Assembly: GCA_019918135.1 (NCBI GenBank)
Contig: WBZZ01003978.1
Location: 120,001 to 184,000, forward strand
Origin: Paulinella micropora
Lineage: Eukaryota; Cercozoa; Imbricatea; Euglyphida; Paulinellidae
Direction of reading: 5' to 3'
Length of the DNA: 64,000 nt
This document shows, in pieces, positions 47,501 through 56,603 of the stretch (position 1 is its first letter; every line of letters begins with the position of its first letter). A program made the position numbers and the translations under genes. A model generated the notes under the pieces. It searched no databases. It was not told the DNA's origin and saw only the letters and a list, made by a program, of their open reading frames with translations.

Positions 47501-48751
47501 TTAGTCTTCTAAGAAATTAACTATAACACTTACATTTCCTCCATTATTGGGAGTTGATACAGACTTTTGTAAAAATGTTAGATTTTCACCAGGAGAGAGT
47601 TGTATGTCGTAAGTTCGCAGGTCAATAAGCTGGCTTGAAGTAGCATTATCATAAAGTTTAAGAATGCCATTTGTTATAACGGCAGCACCGAGGGCAGTCG
47701 CACTGACATCCTTTGATACGATTGAAGTTTTGGTATCAATATCCGCGAAGTTCTCCGCCGTAAGTGCTCCAGTTGTTTTGACAATCCGCACTGTATTAAC
47801 TTTGCTGTCTTCGTTTGATATGCTCACGAGAGATGGATAAACAATTGAATAATTGGTCGCACCATTAAAAGTTGTTTTATTTTTTATGCTAATAATTGGG
47901 CTTTCCGTTGTGCTCGCTGGCTCACTTCCTTCTGCTTCATTTGATATGCTTGAATTAATAGTGTTAGTGCCCTCAATAAACATACTACAACTGGCTGTTT
48001 TTAATATTTGATTAGCATTACCAGTTCCATAATTTCTGATACAAGCCGAAAAAGGTAGGGTCGTATTTGAAAGACTAACACCCACATTTGCATTCGCGTA
48101 TTTTATTGTATGAACCAGCTGAAATTCTCCTGTGGATGGATTTTCAATGTAGAACCTTATAGCACCAAATCCCAAATATTGAAATTTAATGTGGAATACA
48201 TTACCTTTGGTCCAGTCTAAGGCGGACATATCTTTTGTCCCATCACACGGGTCATCCCAGTTCGCTTGGGGAATAAGTGTCGGCACCCCTCCTTTAACAC
48301 TGGCAATATTCATACCAGTCGCTCTTATTTTGTAAAAATAGAAGCCATTAGTAAAATCACTTTCACCTATGCCAATATATGAATAGTAGTCTTTCGTTTC
48401 ATCAGTAGTCCATAAAGCAGTAAATCGTGTTAGAACTCCCATACCAGTTCTGTATTTAATTCTTTTTTTGCTTACCATTACAGCATTAGCGGTCGTCTTC
48501 ACATCTGTTTTAAGTTCGGCCATATTAGCATTAAATGAAATTGTCGCATCAGTTTGAGTTAATGTCCATATCCGTGTATTGATTGTGTATGGGAAAACCT
48601 CTTGTAGTACTGGTGTTAATTGGCTGACCAATGCTTCGCCGAAAGCTGTTTTCATACTATTGGTTTCAACATTACCATCGTAGCAGACTTTAACATTTAT
48701 AAAATCTCCGTCAGGGTTTTGTGCTATTAAATTTCTTTGGTGAGTGGTCAT
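47501..48751 (-). CDS. fibre- or lectin-like structural protein of the PLV
   Basis: About 416 residues from MTTHQRNLIAQNPDG; the frame is open further upstream to 48820, but the shorter start lacks an odd hydrophobic leader. Looks whole. It has a beta-rich composition and a segment F-H-I-K-F-Q-Y-L-G-F-G-A-I-R-F-Y-I-E-N-P like a concanavalin-type sandwich. Such proteins next to the capsid genes are often fibres or receptor binders. I do not recognise a named family. Confidence 0.55.
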   Translation of the reverse strand: MTTHQRNLIAQNPDGDFINVKVCYDGNVETNSMKTAFGEALVSQLTPVLQEVFPYTINTRIWTLTQTDATISFNANMAELKTDVKTTANAVMVSKKRIKYRTGMGVLTRFTALWTTDETKDYYSYIGIGESDFTNGFYFYKIRATGMNIASVKGGVPTLIPQANWDDPCDGTKDMSALDWTKGNVFHIKFQYLGFGAIRFYIENPSTGEFQLVHTIKYANANVGVSLSNTTLPFSACIRNYGTGNANQILKTASCSMFIEGTNTINSSISNEAEGSEPASTTESPIISIKNKTTFNGATNYSIVYPSLVSISNEDSKVNTVRIVKTTGALTAENFADIDTKTSIVSKDVSATALGAAVITNGILKLYDNATSSQLIDLRTYDIQLSPGENLTFLQKSVSTPNNGGNVSVIVNFLED

Positions 48752-48863
48752 AGTAGGTCCTACAACAAGCTTCGTATATTGTAAAAAAAAAATAAATAAT
48801 CTATCAAAATTAATTATCACCTCGCGGGGGTTTAGGTTCTAGTAATGGTGCCGTTCCTAACGT

Positions 48864-50357
48864 TTACTTCTTGCTGAGTGACGACAATGTGTAATGATTG
48901 GCCGCAATATTAGCAGTGGTTCCGATAAATTCCCATCGTCGCTCAGTTTCTAGACTTATTCCACTAATTTCATTTTGGTCCTTGCTCCACAGCGGACGGG
49001 TATTGTCAAAGCTATCACACCAAACCCAGTTGTATTGATAAACATTGCTATTCATCAAAGCAGAGCCTTCCCACTTCGGCTTAATATACATATAGTCTTC
49101 TAGTTTTCCAGTTTGACAATCAACATTGAATTCCTGAAGTCGTGCCCCGTCTAGTGTTGTATAAAAAGTTTGGACCTTAGAACCGAGCAGGTTGCTATTG
49201 TCATAAGAAGTGCTCTTATTTTCGGTTGTGTTGAAAACAGAGTGATAAATTTTCTTAAGTCGTCGTCCGTGACCTCTGTCAAATCTAAGGATAACATTTT
49301 GAAAAGTTGAAGCGAGACCGACAGTGTTTTTATACAAATAAGAATAATCAATGTTGAAGCTCATACCTTCGGGGCTCATAATCTTCTGTTGAATCGATTG
49401 AATGACATCAGGATTGGTTTCAACAGCTAAGAAAAGGCTGAGATTAGTAACGGTCACATTTGAATCCGCTGTTGCGACCGCACCTCCACCAGTAGAAAGA
49501 GCATCATTGTTATAATAAAAGATTTTGGGTGTCTGTTGCCAAACAATCCGCAAAGTCAAAATTTCTGGAAACATAATAGTTTTATCCAGAGCGAAAATAG
49601 TATTGTAAAGCATTCCAAGATTAATCTTAACATTAATACTCGGGCTGGCATTATTAACAGTACCAGCTGAGAAATACTTAGCCTCATTAAAAGCAACATT
49701 AACGAACTTACTCGCACCAGTCTCATTCGCAATAAGGGCATCATCGTGTCGGCGGGCATTTGTGGAGGTTTGTGACATCCAAGCTTTTAATGCGGCCTGA
49801 ACCTGAGCCTTCGCAACATCAATTCCCGCATCAATTTGTCCCGCCGCATTTCCTGCTACTGCCGAAGCGGTCAATGCTGTTTGTAATGCTGCCAACCTTG
49901 TAGCATCGCTAGCGGGTTGAAATGTAGTTGTAGCATTACACTTTTGAAGCATACAACCAGCTCCACTTCCATTGTCGTGGTTTTCCATTGCGAGGAAATC
50001 ATCAATGGTGGTTTCGGGTTTCCAAATCATCTTAGCGATATTTCCGACTTCGTTAATGTCGCACAAGTAAACACCCCCTCTCGTAATCAATTGTATCTGC
50101 CTAATTGGGGCCAAGCAGTCCATAAAGCATTTATTGTAGTTTGCCGCCTTCGCATCTGGAGCATAATTAAAACTCAAAACAGAACGAGCTAAGTTAAACG
50201 GACGGCTGATAAGGTCGAAGTTGCTTTCCTGTCCTCCCGCCGTAGTTTCAGTGACATTAATAGAACCCTCACGAGGGGTAAGCTTATTCAAACGATAAGA
50301 AGCACTGATGTAGTCAGTCCTGCTGAAATCTAGTTCGCCTCCGTGTTGTGTGGGCAT
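48864..50357 (-). CDS. major capsid protein of the PLV
   Basis: 497 residues, looks whole. It begins MPTQHGGELDFSRTDYISASYRLNKL. The size, the high content of beta-forming residues and the place next to the minor capsid gene fit the double-jelly-roll major capsid protein of Polintons and PLVs. A structure prediction would settle this. The family builds the icosahedral shell from trimers. Confidence 0.78.
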   Translation of the reverse strand: MPTQHGGELDFSRTDYISASYRLNKLTPREGSINVTETTAGGQESNFDLISRPFNLARSVLSFNYAPDAKAANYNKCFMDCLAPIRQIQLITRGGVYLCDINEVGNIAKMIWKPETTIDDFLAMENHDNGSGAGCMLQKCNATTTFQPASDATRLAALQTALTASAVAGNAAGQIDAGIDVAKAQVQAALKAWMSQTSTNARRHDDALIANETGASKFVNVAFNEAKYFSAGTVNNASPSINVKINLGMLYNTIFALDKTIMFPEILTLRIVWQQTPKIFYYNNDALSTGGGAVATADSNVTVTNLSLFLAVETNPDVIQSIQQKIMSPEGMSFNIDYSYLYKNTVGLASTFQNVILRFDRGHGRRLKKIYHSVFNTTENKSTSYDNSNLLGSKVQTFYTTLDGARLQEFNVDCQTGKLEDYMYIKPKWEGSALMNSNVYQYNWVWCDSFDNTRPLWSKDQNEISGISLETERRWEFIGTTANIAANHYTLSSLSKK

Positions 50358-50440
50358 TTTGTTTTTTCGGTTTTTCGTTGTCCTATTGTAATATAAGAAA
50401 AAAATAAATAATTCTAAAATTAAAATTAATTACCTACATT

Positions 50441-51244
50441 TCAACAAATCAAAAAATGAAGTAAATAAATTAAAATAATTCGTTCGCGGTAAATCAGCAA
50501 TGTCATAACAATGCCGAGACCGTTGAGGTTAATGGGTTGGTCGTTTTCGTCAGTCAAGTAAAACCGATACACATTGCTTGAACTCGTAGATAGTCGTTTG
50601 CCATACTCTGACCCGCTTCCGTCGTAGATAACAGAGTTAAATGGGATTTCATTCGCCGTGTATATTTCGTGTAATACGTGATTATCACCCTCACGAACTA
50701 GGTCGCTTTGTAGATACAATGTTTTTTCTCCCGTCAAGATTATGACATTTGAAGACCTTAGGTTATTATTGGTGAAGAAATAAGTAGAAGACCGCTCAAA
50801 CCCCATAATTTCGTGAATACGAGTTTCGTCATCAAATACAAACCGCGGTTGAATGTTAATGGGATTGTTCGCTACGGTGAATAATAACTTGCCGTCTTCT
50901 GGGTCAGTGTTGGTATTGTTGCTTGTTATTGTGTATGTGTAGTCGTTGGGACTTTCTGCGGTTAGAGCCTCTGCCAGTTTATTTTTTAGGTTGTTCATTG
51001 TGTAGTTGCCCTCTGGTATTGTAATGAGTGCCTCGTTGCCATTTTCACTCAGAGTAAAAGTGTTGTAAGGACTTGCCACAGAGTAATACGATTTCGGCAC
51101 ATAGATATGAAGTATTTTACAATGGGTCGGGTTGTCTAGCCCTTTCATATCAATGGAGTGAGTGAAATCACTGTCCGTGCCGTTTATCCTATTTTTGCTA
51201 TTGACATAGTAAATATTGCTACTTCTCCCCCCTCTATACTCCAT
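50441..51244 (-). CDS. minor capsid (penton-type) protein of the PLV
   Basis: 267 residues, looks whole. The N-terminus M-E-Y-R-G-G-R-S-S-N-I-Y-Y-V-N-S-K-N-R-I-N-G-T-D followed by F-T-H-S-I is the pattern of minor capsid proteins in PLVs, and the E-I-M-G-F-E motif lies at mid-length. It lies just upstream (in reading direction) of the major capsid gene. The single-jelly-roll penton occupies the five-fold vertices. Confidence 0.78.
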   Translation of the reverse strand: MEYRGGRSSNIYYVNSKNRINGTDSDFTHSIDMKGLDNPTHCKILHIYVPKSYYSVASPYNTFTLSENGNEALITIPEGNYTMNNLKNKLAEALTAESPNDYTYTITSNNTNTDPEDGKLLFTVANNPINIQPRFVFDDETRIHEIMGFERSSTYFFTNNNLRSSNVIILTGEKTLYLQSDLVREGDNHVLHEIYTANEIPFNSVIYDGSGSEYGKRLSTSSSNVYRFYLTDENDQPINLNGLGIVMTLLIYRERIILIYLLHFLIC

Positions 51245-51379
51245 TGTAGGGCCACCCTACGACCCGACTTTTTTGGTTGCAAAGCTTTTTTAAAAAAAGT
51301 TTCGTACGATTTACAATCGTAGATTGTATATATTAGAAAATATTTTTTTACTGTCGGGATTTGAAAAGGGTGTCCCTTT

Positions 51380-51859
51380 TCATATGAATGTGTCAAAGGC
51401 CGTCCAACCGCTAGCAAATTTAAAGCGGTTTCCTTTCGCCCGCTCTAACAAAAACATAATACTATGCCACCCGCAGGTTGTGCTTGTGTCGCTTTGGTTT
51501 TTAACTTGATTAACCTTTATTAATTGATATGTGCTCGGCTTACTCTTTTCAATAAGTTGTTTCATTTGGTGTTGGAATAGGTCGGTAGGCTTATACAGTG
51601 CGAGCGGGTCATAGATTTTAATAGAATTGTCTTTAATTAGGTCAATCCAAACCGCAATCCAATGCGATCCTGGTTGGCTAGACTTATCCAAGTTCATTAT
51701 AAATCCATACTTCTTTCTTTTTTCAGGCTTCAGTTTGTTTATTTCGTCGCTAGCTACTGTCCCTAAATACCAATCGTGCTTTTTCATAATGTCATCTATT
51801 TCATCCGTCATTAGCCCGCGATAGCCTTCCCCACCTTGGTCGTCTTCTAACTGTGGCAT
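51380..51859 (-). CDS. adenovirus-type cysteine protease (Ulp1-like) of the PLV
   Basis: 159 residues, looks whole. Catalytic pattern: G-S-H-W-I-A-V-W (H66), I-Y-D-P (D84), a glutamine at 118 or 122, and T-T-C-G-W-H-S-I-M (C129). The order His-Asp-Gln-Cys is that of the adenovirus maturation protease. In Polintons and PLVs it trims capsid proteins. The start ATG at 51859 gives a normal length for the family. Confidence 0.88.
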   Translation of the reverse strand: MPQLEDDQGGEGYRGLMTDEIDDIMKKHDWYLGTVASDEINKLKPEKRKKYGFIMNLDKSSQPGSHWIAVWIDLIKDNSIKIYDPLALYKPTDLFQHQMKQLIEKSKPSTYQLIKVNQVKNQSDTSTTCGWHSIMFLLERAKGNRFKFASGWTAFDTFI

Positions 51860-51879
51860 AATTTGTAAATCTATTATTA

Positions 51880-52204
51880 ACTTTTTCGCATCCTCATCGC
51901 CTGCTGGTGGGCTGTTCTTCTGGTCCTGGTCCTGGTTGTGATTGTTGTTGTGGTTGTTGTTGTGGTTGTTGTTGTGGTTGTTGTTGTGGTTGTTGTTGTG
52001 GTTGTTGTTGTGGTTGTTGTTGTGGTTGTTGTTGTGGTTGTTGTTGTGGTTGTTGTTGTGGTTGTTGTTGTGGTTGTCGTTCTGCTTGCTTCGTTTTCTT
52101 TTCTATCCAAGCATTAAATGAAGCCCATCCTTCCGCAGATGTTTTGATGTTTTTCGTTGTTTCGTGTTTGATTAAACATTGTTGTAAAGTCTTTTTGTAA
52201 TTAA
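51880..52204 (-). pseudogene. Q/P-repeat region of the PLV
   Basis: Minus-strand frame with a conserved-looking lead containing G-W-A-S-F-N-A-W-I-E-K-K, then about eleven units of Q-Q-Q-P from a 12-bp minisatellite (51943-52075). Other frames over the minisatellite are artefacts. It lies upstream of the protease and has no clear start, so completeness is uncertain. Function unknown. Confidence 0.45.
51943..52075. repeat. 12-bp minisatellite (TGGTTGTTGTTG)n
   Basis: About eleven near-perfect 12-bp units. In one minus-strand frame they encode Q-Q-Q-P, which explains length stability at the protein level. Confidence 0.92.
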
Positions 52205-52255
52205 CAACTCTATACTACAGTACCAGCTTTTTCTAAATCTTGAACGATTTGCTTG

Positions 52256-52510
52256 TTAGTTTTTTTCACCTCTATTCTGGACAGAACTTTCAACCATATC
52301 ATTAACTATTTTTTCTCGCTGTAAATGCTCAATCTTACTTACGTTCGCATTCCATTGTTGAGTTATATCTTCTACCTTAGTATCGGATGGTTGAGGTTTT
52401 TTCCGAGCTCGTTGTGGGGTTTTACTGTAATTGTTGGTTTTGTCTGGTGGCATTAATAAAAGCCTTTTCGTTTTTTGGAATTCTCTGAGTTCTTCATTTA
52501 TTCGTTTCAA
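52256..52510 (-). CDS. small charged PLV protein, unknown function
   Basis: 84 residues, highly charged and helical, with an N-terminus M-K-R-I-N-E-E-L-R-E-F-Q. No domain recognised. It sits 12 bases after the following gene's stop, in the same strand, so it may be co-transcribed. Confidence 0.4.
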   Translation of the reverse strand: MKRINEELREFQKTKRLLLMPPDKTNNYSKTPQRARKKPQPSDTKVEDITQQWNANVSKIEHLQREKIVNDMVESSVQNRGEKN

Positions 52511-52522
52511 CCTCTTAAACTC

Positions 52523-52990
52523 TCATTTCTTTTCTTCTTGTCTTTCCTTTATTTCAGCATCCTCCTTCCTCTCTCTTCTTTTCTTTTCTTCTTCTTTCTC
52601 TTCAAGGTCTTTGATTTCTTTTATTTCCAACCTTTTCTTTTCTTCTTCTATCTCATCCCTTTTCTTCTTTTCCTTTTCTTCCTGCTCGTGTATCAGGTCA
52701 TATTTTTTCTGTAAGTTGTCTTGTATCTGGTTTCGGTTCTCGTATTCAAGACGGTTGAAGTTAGACTTAACTATTCGCTCTTTCGTCTTTCGCGTATTCT
52801 TTGTTTTATTCTTTCCCATATATTTCAAAAACAGTTTAGCAATTTGAAGCGTTGAAAGGTCATTCGTTTTCTTACCAAAGTTGAGATATGCTCGTTTGCA
52901 CTTCACTTTAATATACGGCCGACCATCTTTGGTTCTGTATATCCTTGGAGGTCGTTGTTTAAGTTTCTTCCTCAGTTTTTTTACAACCAT
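52523..52990 (-). CDS. coiled-coil PLV protein with N-terminal conserved segment
   Basis: 155 residues, looks whole. The N-terminal half has R-I-Y-R-T-K-D-G-R-P-Y-I-K-V-K and Y-L-N-F-G-K-K, a segment I believe recurs in PLVs. The C-terminal half is a K/E-rich single helix or coiled coil. A structural or virion role is inferred from the position among morphogenesis genes. Confidence 0.55.
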   Translation of the reverse strand: MVVKKLRKKLKQRPPRIYRTKDGRPYIKVKCKRAYLNFGKKTNDLSTLQIAKLFLKYMGKNKTKNTRKTKERIVKSNFNRLEYENRNQIQDNLQKKYDLIHEQEEKEKKKRDEIEEEKKRLEIKEIKDLEEKEEEKKRRERKEDAEIKERQEEKK

Positions 52991-53150
52991 TGACCCGAGT
53001 TTTTGGTGAAGCTTTTTTAAAAAAAGGTTCTATATGTTAGTGAAAAAAAATTAATATAAGATTTTACATTTGAACCTACCCGCGGGGTTTAACGAAATTT
53101 AACGGCTCCTCCTCGTTGCTTGCCGTACCCCTGTTTCGTTGCAGCCTTCG

Positions 53151-53390
53151 CTACACGGTCAGCATAAGGCACTCCGACATCGCTAAGAAAGTAGCACCCC
53201 TTGAAACCAATTGATTCTTCTTGATAAACCTATTAGCATCCAATATCGCTTGTCCGACTTTTTTCCAATTTACTTTGCCTCCTGTTTGATTCTTTTTAGA
53301 TTTTCTTTTTCCTCCTGCTTGTGGCATGCTGGGATTGTAGCTGATGTTATAACCTGATGGACTACTGATAATCACTGGTGATGTTGGCAT
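53151..53390 (-). CDS. small basic PLV protein, unknown function
   Basis: 79 residues from MPTSPVIISSPSGYNISYN. It is basic, with a G-G-K-R-K-S-K-K patch and a second one (G-G-K-V-N-W-K-K), like the small DNA-condensing or minor core proteins of related viruses. It overlaps the 3' end of the ATPase frame by about 29 bases. Weak support. Confidence 0.4.
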   Translation of the reverse strand: MPTSPVIISSPSGYNISYNPSMPQAGGKRKSKKNQTGGKVNWKKVGQAILDANRFIKKNQLVSRGATFLAMSECLMLTV

Positions 53391-54285
53391 GTATATATAG
53401 TTCTGAAAAAATAATAATAAAATTACAAAAATGATTTTTCAAAGAAAAGTCTTGTTGGGTATTACTACCCAACGAATCGTTTATTGAATTTTGCCTCAGT
53501 TCGTCCGATACAGCATCTACATACAAAAAGTTAAACCTCTCTTTCGTCGCCTCGTGATATTTTTCAATGAAGTAGTCTAGGTCGTAGCCGAGGTCTAAAT
53601 GTTTATACACGAGTTCTATTTTATCCTGAGACTGACCTGGAAAAATAAGAAGGTAGTCCAGCTGTTTAATCGCCTCAGGTCGTAAGTCGTTTAGGTATTG
53701 CGAACTCATAATCACCTTTGACTTGTAGTGTCTATTTTTTTTCAGTAGGTCGCTCACAGACTTATCTCTTAAACCACTTCCAAGGTCATCAAGAACAAAA
53801 ACAACTTCGGGAGTTTGATACTTAGACTGTCTTTCTGCTGGGGCTTCTTGTTTTTTCTTCTCCTCTTTACCAAAATAAAGAAACTTCTGCTTCGGTTCTT
53901 CTTGACGGTCCCGCACAATCTCGCCTTCTTCTTGCTCTTCGTCTGGCTTATTGAGCTTGTCTAACTCGTAATCAATCACACTGTATCCGTCCGCTTTCAA
54001 ATATGTGTATATAACCATCGGGTTTCGCTTCTTCTTGAAGTGCTTCACCATTTCTTTGTAAATGTGGTCTTTGTGTATCGTGCTGGCTATAATAACAATA
54101 CGGGTCTTTTTGTCGGTCGTTCGTTTTAAGATTTCAAACAGTGCCGTTGTCTTACCGCTCTTCTTGCGCGCGATAAGAAAAATATTAGCGAACGGTTCAT
54201 CAAACAACTTATATCCTTTAGCCAACTTGTCTCCATCTCCGTTTTGCTTAACTGGTCTAACTCGTATATCATTAATTTTTTCCAT
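53362..54285 (-). CDS. A32/FtsK-HerA-type packaging ATPase of the PLV
   Basis: 307 residues, looks whole. Walker A R-K-K-S-G-K-T-T at 40-47 and Walker B V-V-F-V-L-D-D-L at 161-168. A later motif S-S-Q-Y-L-N-D-L (sensor-like) follows, then L-I-F-P-G-Q-S. This is the genome-packaging ATPase found in Polintons, PLVs, virophages and large DNA viruses; it would pump DNA into the capsid. A K/E-rich insert (about 113-155) lies between the Walker motifs. Confidence 0.9.
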   Translation of the reverse strand: MEKINDIRVRPVKQNGDGDKLAKGYKLFDEPFANIFLIARKKSGKTTALFEILKRTTDKKTRIVIIASTIHKDHIYKEMVKHFKKKRNPMVIYTYLKADGYSVIDYELDKLNKPDEEQEEGEIVRDRQEEPKQKFLYFGKEEKKKQEAPAERQSKYQTPEVVFVLDDLGSGLRDKSVSDLLKKNRHYKSKVIMSSQYLNDLRPEAIKQLDYLLIFPGQSQDKIELVYKHLDLGYDLDYFIEKYHEATKERFNFLYVDAVSDELRQNSINDSLGSNTQQDFSLKNHFCNFIIIFSELYIHANITSDYQ

Positions 54286-54352
54286 TTCTATATATTTATT
54301 ATTCTTTCTAAGCGACGAATTCTAAACAAATAACAATTCTTCCACCCAAGGG

Positions 54353-54676
54353 TCACTCAATACTACCATTGTCTGTTTTAAGCACTCTAAAACTGTATTG
54401 CTCGTCGGTCCAACCTACTCCTCCTAAGTTGTAGCTGAGATTGGAAATGTTTGCTGTGTTGCTGTCAGCGAATGTGCCAATAATTCCAATGCGGTCCATA
54501 TGAAGGATTTTTGTTTTCGTCTCGGCTAAATTATTCATATAGTGGATAAACTTAACATTCATTCTTGTTGGTGTAAAGTTCAATTTAATGGTTTTGTCAA
54601 ATGTCTTGCTACCATTAACCCCACCAGGAAAATCATTACTCAGAAAAATAATCTTTTGGTATTTATAGTCTGCCAT
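54353..54676 (-). CDS. small PLV protein, likely minor virion component
   Basis: 107 residues from MADYKYQKIIFLSNDFPGG, looks whole. Beta-rich, no named domain. Position directly upstream of the ATPase suggests a virion or assembly role. Confidence 0.45.
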   Translation of the reverse strand: MADYKYQKIIFLSNDFPGGVNGSKTFDKTIKLNFTPTRMNVKFIHYMNNLAETKTKILHMDRIGIIGTFADSNTANISNLSYNLGGVGWTDEQYSFRVLKTDNGSIE

Positions 54677-54927
54677 CGTAATGCCCTCTATATTTACATT
54701 TATAAACTTTTTATTAATTAATATTTCTGCTCGGACCGCCTGTGATTTTTATTCACGGGTCAGCGAAAAAAAGAATGAAAGTTGTCTTTATTGTATTCAA
54801 AAAGGAATAGAAACAAAATTTAAATGTGTATAAGCCGATGAGTGACTGGTGTGTTAGTTTTGATGAAGCCATTCCTTTAATTTGCTCAAATCATGCTTCT
54901 TGGTATAAAATACATTTGTATGAATGC

Positions 54928-55116
54928 TCACTTTTTTGAACTAGAAGGCGATGGAAGGCATATTCCAATCAATCGTGTTAAAATACCTACATAAGTCAGC
55001 CTCACGATACAAAGGGTTATAATAGCGATAATGATACCCATTTGAAATAAGTATTTAATAAGTCTGCTGTCGGTCGGTCTGTTTTTTATACAACACCAAT
55101 TCCAGTTATCTTCCAA
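54928..55116 (-). CDS. small membrane protein of the PLV
   Basis: 62 residues, looks whole. It starts MEDNWNWCCIKNRPTDSRL and has a hydrophobic segment at about 22-50, enough for one membrane span. Short proteins with this layout (charged T-D-x-R-L lead, then a span) occur next to the ATPase in Polintons and PLVs. The likely place is an inner membrane or the virion; the role is unknown. Confidence 0.55.
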   Translation of the reverse strand: MEDNWNWCCIKNRPTDSRLIKYLFQMGIIIAIITLCIVRLTYVGILTRLIGICLPSPSSSKK

Positions 55117-55123
55117 TTCGTGG

Positions 55124-55252
55124 TCAATTTTTTTTCTCCTCAGTCTTTAGTTCTACTTCAAGAACACGAGACTTTAATTCGGGAGTTAGTTCGCCATCCA
55201 TATCCATAATAGGCGGTGGTCTGTGAAGTCTAGTTGTATTATTGTATGACAT
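55124..55252 (-). CDS. 42-residue PLV micro-protein
   Basis: A short frame from ATG at 55252: M-S-Y-N-N-T-T-R-L-H-R-P-P-P-I, then an acidic helix and K-K-N. It sits 7 bases before the start of the membrane-protein frame, so the two may be expressed together. Too short to identify. Confidence 0.35.
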   Translation of the reverse strand: MSYNNTTRLHRPPPIMDMDGELTPELKSRVLEVELKTEEKKN

Positions 55253-55268
55253 TGCAAAGCTACGCTTT

Positions 55269-56235
55269 TCAAAGCGTATTGGGAGAAACAATTGCTCGTA
55301 TTTCTGCTAATTGGCTTGCTTGGTCTTGTAAAATATTAAGTAAAAGTTTATTTTCTTTTTCTAAATAAATCACCTTTTCTGATAATTGTTGAACGGCCTT
55401 AATTAATTGTTGAACGGCCTTAATTAATGGTGCTATAAAGTCTGAATAACCTATACCATAACCAACATCACCACTATCAACACATTTAACATCTTCTGGA
55501 TTAATACTTGCACCTTTCAATTCACATTCTTTTCTTTGCTTTGGACACGGAACCATAATTGTTTCTTTTATAAATCCACCAAAATCTAGCATATTCATTT
55601 CTGTTAGTATGTCTTCTAATTCCTGTGCTATCAAACCCGTTCTCTGTTTCTTGTTGTCGTCAATCATACGATAGCAGACTGGATTTAAATTATTAATAAA
55701 TCTAAGCCTAAACACTCTTTTATGTCTTCTTTTTTTTCTCATGTCTGAATATTGAATTGGATTAGACAATACCCATAATTGTCCATCGCTTGCTTTCAAA
55801 GACATTAAAGCAGTATTTGAACTATTCTCCCATCTGAACCCACTCGTTGAAGAATTATTCACTCTAAATCTAAAAGCATAAGAAGTTAATCCTCCGCCTA
55901 CTCCTCCTGCTGGTGCTGTTCCTCCATTTAATGCTTTATTTGCTCCAGACTGAGACATATAAATCCCCCAGTTTGGATCAGCAGTATTCCATACAAATAC
56001 TCCTCTCGCATCTGTTTGTCCTTGAATTCCTATTTTCGCTCCATTATAAGTTGTGGTCGTTAGCACCCCAGAATGTAATTCCCGAATTCCCCGTTATTAG
56101 TCCTGCTGTGCTTATATTCATCGCCAACATATTGCAGAAAAGACCAACGCCATTCATCATATGTAGCAGCAGGTTTGGCAGGAAGGCGTGGGAATTTCAA
56201 TGTAACATGCGCTCGCTCGTAACCTGATGTGGGCA
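55269..56235 (-). pseudogene. fibre region with S74-type intramolecular chaperone (PLV)
   Basis: The open part (265 residues to 55269) ends with a clear S74 endosialidase-type domain: Y-S-D-M-R (S107-D108), F-R-L-R-F-I-N-N-L-N-P-V-C-Y-R, then R-T-G-L-I-A-Q-E-L-E, and a C-terminal coiled coil. These chaperones help trimeric viral fibres fold and then cut themselves off at the serine. A glycine-rich, beta-type stalk lies before it. Farther upstream (to 56235) another stretch, starting M-P-T-S-G-Y-E-R-A, looks like the head of the same kind of protein. The region is broken at least once. Confidence 0.8.
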
Positions 56236-56603
56236 TTATTCGTATCCGGAATCCAAATTGATCAAATGTAAAACAAGCTTTAATGACAACGAATTGGAAG
56301 AACGGAAGGTGAGAAAAGCAGATGCATAATCAGATGGGATGATCACATTATAGATCATCTAGAACATATAATAATGACTGGGAATCACTGTAGACAGTGA
56401 ACGATCTACTACGTAGCGTTAACTGTAATCTATATACGTATCTTTCATGTGTTACTGTGCATCATGTGATGGCTACATCTCCTCACTGTATAAGATAATG
56501 GCATTAATCAATCGTTAAATGGTAATTAATAATGGTCTGGTCCGGAATGATAAAATGGTAATAGTATTGTGTTTGCACAATGTTCACCGGTAATCAAATT
56601 CCA
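56236..56603. other. AT-rich gap, no gene recognised
   Basis: Between the viral fibre region and the next retroelement remnant. No inverted repeat matching the left side of the viral element was found by eye. The right end of the virus and the 3' LTR of the following element may both lie here. Confidence 0.45.

Larger units (their letters stand above)
41919..56235. mobile_element. Polinton-like virus (PLV) fossil
   Basis: About 14 kb of AT-rich DNA holding a viral gene set: protein-primed family B polymerase on the plus strand at the left, then almost all other genes on the minus strand. These include lipase, fibre-like protein, double-jelly-roll-type major capsid protein, minor capsid protein, adenovirus-type protease, A32-type ATPase, a membrane protein and an S74 fibre. 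This set is the hallmark of Polintons and PLVs. No retroviral-type integrase is visible, which favours PLV over classical Polinton. Terminal inverted repeats were not found by eye, so the ends are approximate. The polymerase region has about four breaks; most other genes look whole. The age is probably moderate to young. Confidence 0.9.

Noticed and set aside
51943-52075. CRISPR array
   Set aside because: Contiguous 12-bp units without spacers, in eukaryotic DNA. No array of repeats with unique spacers is present anywhere in the window.
51877-52110. Poly-T or Cys-rich proteins over the 12-bp minisatellite
   Set aside because: These are other frames of the Q-Q-Q-P repeat; only the Q/P frame continues into a normal-looking sequence.
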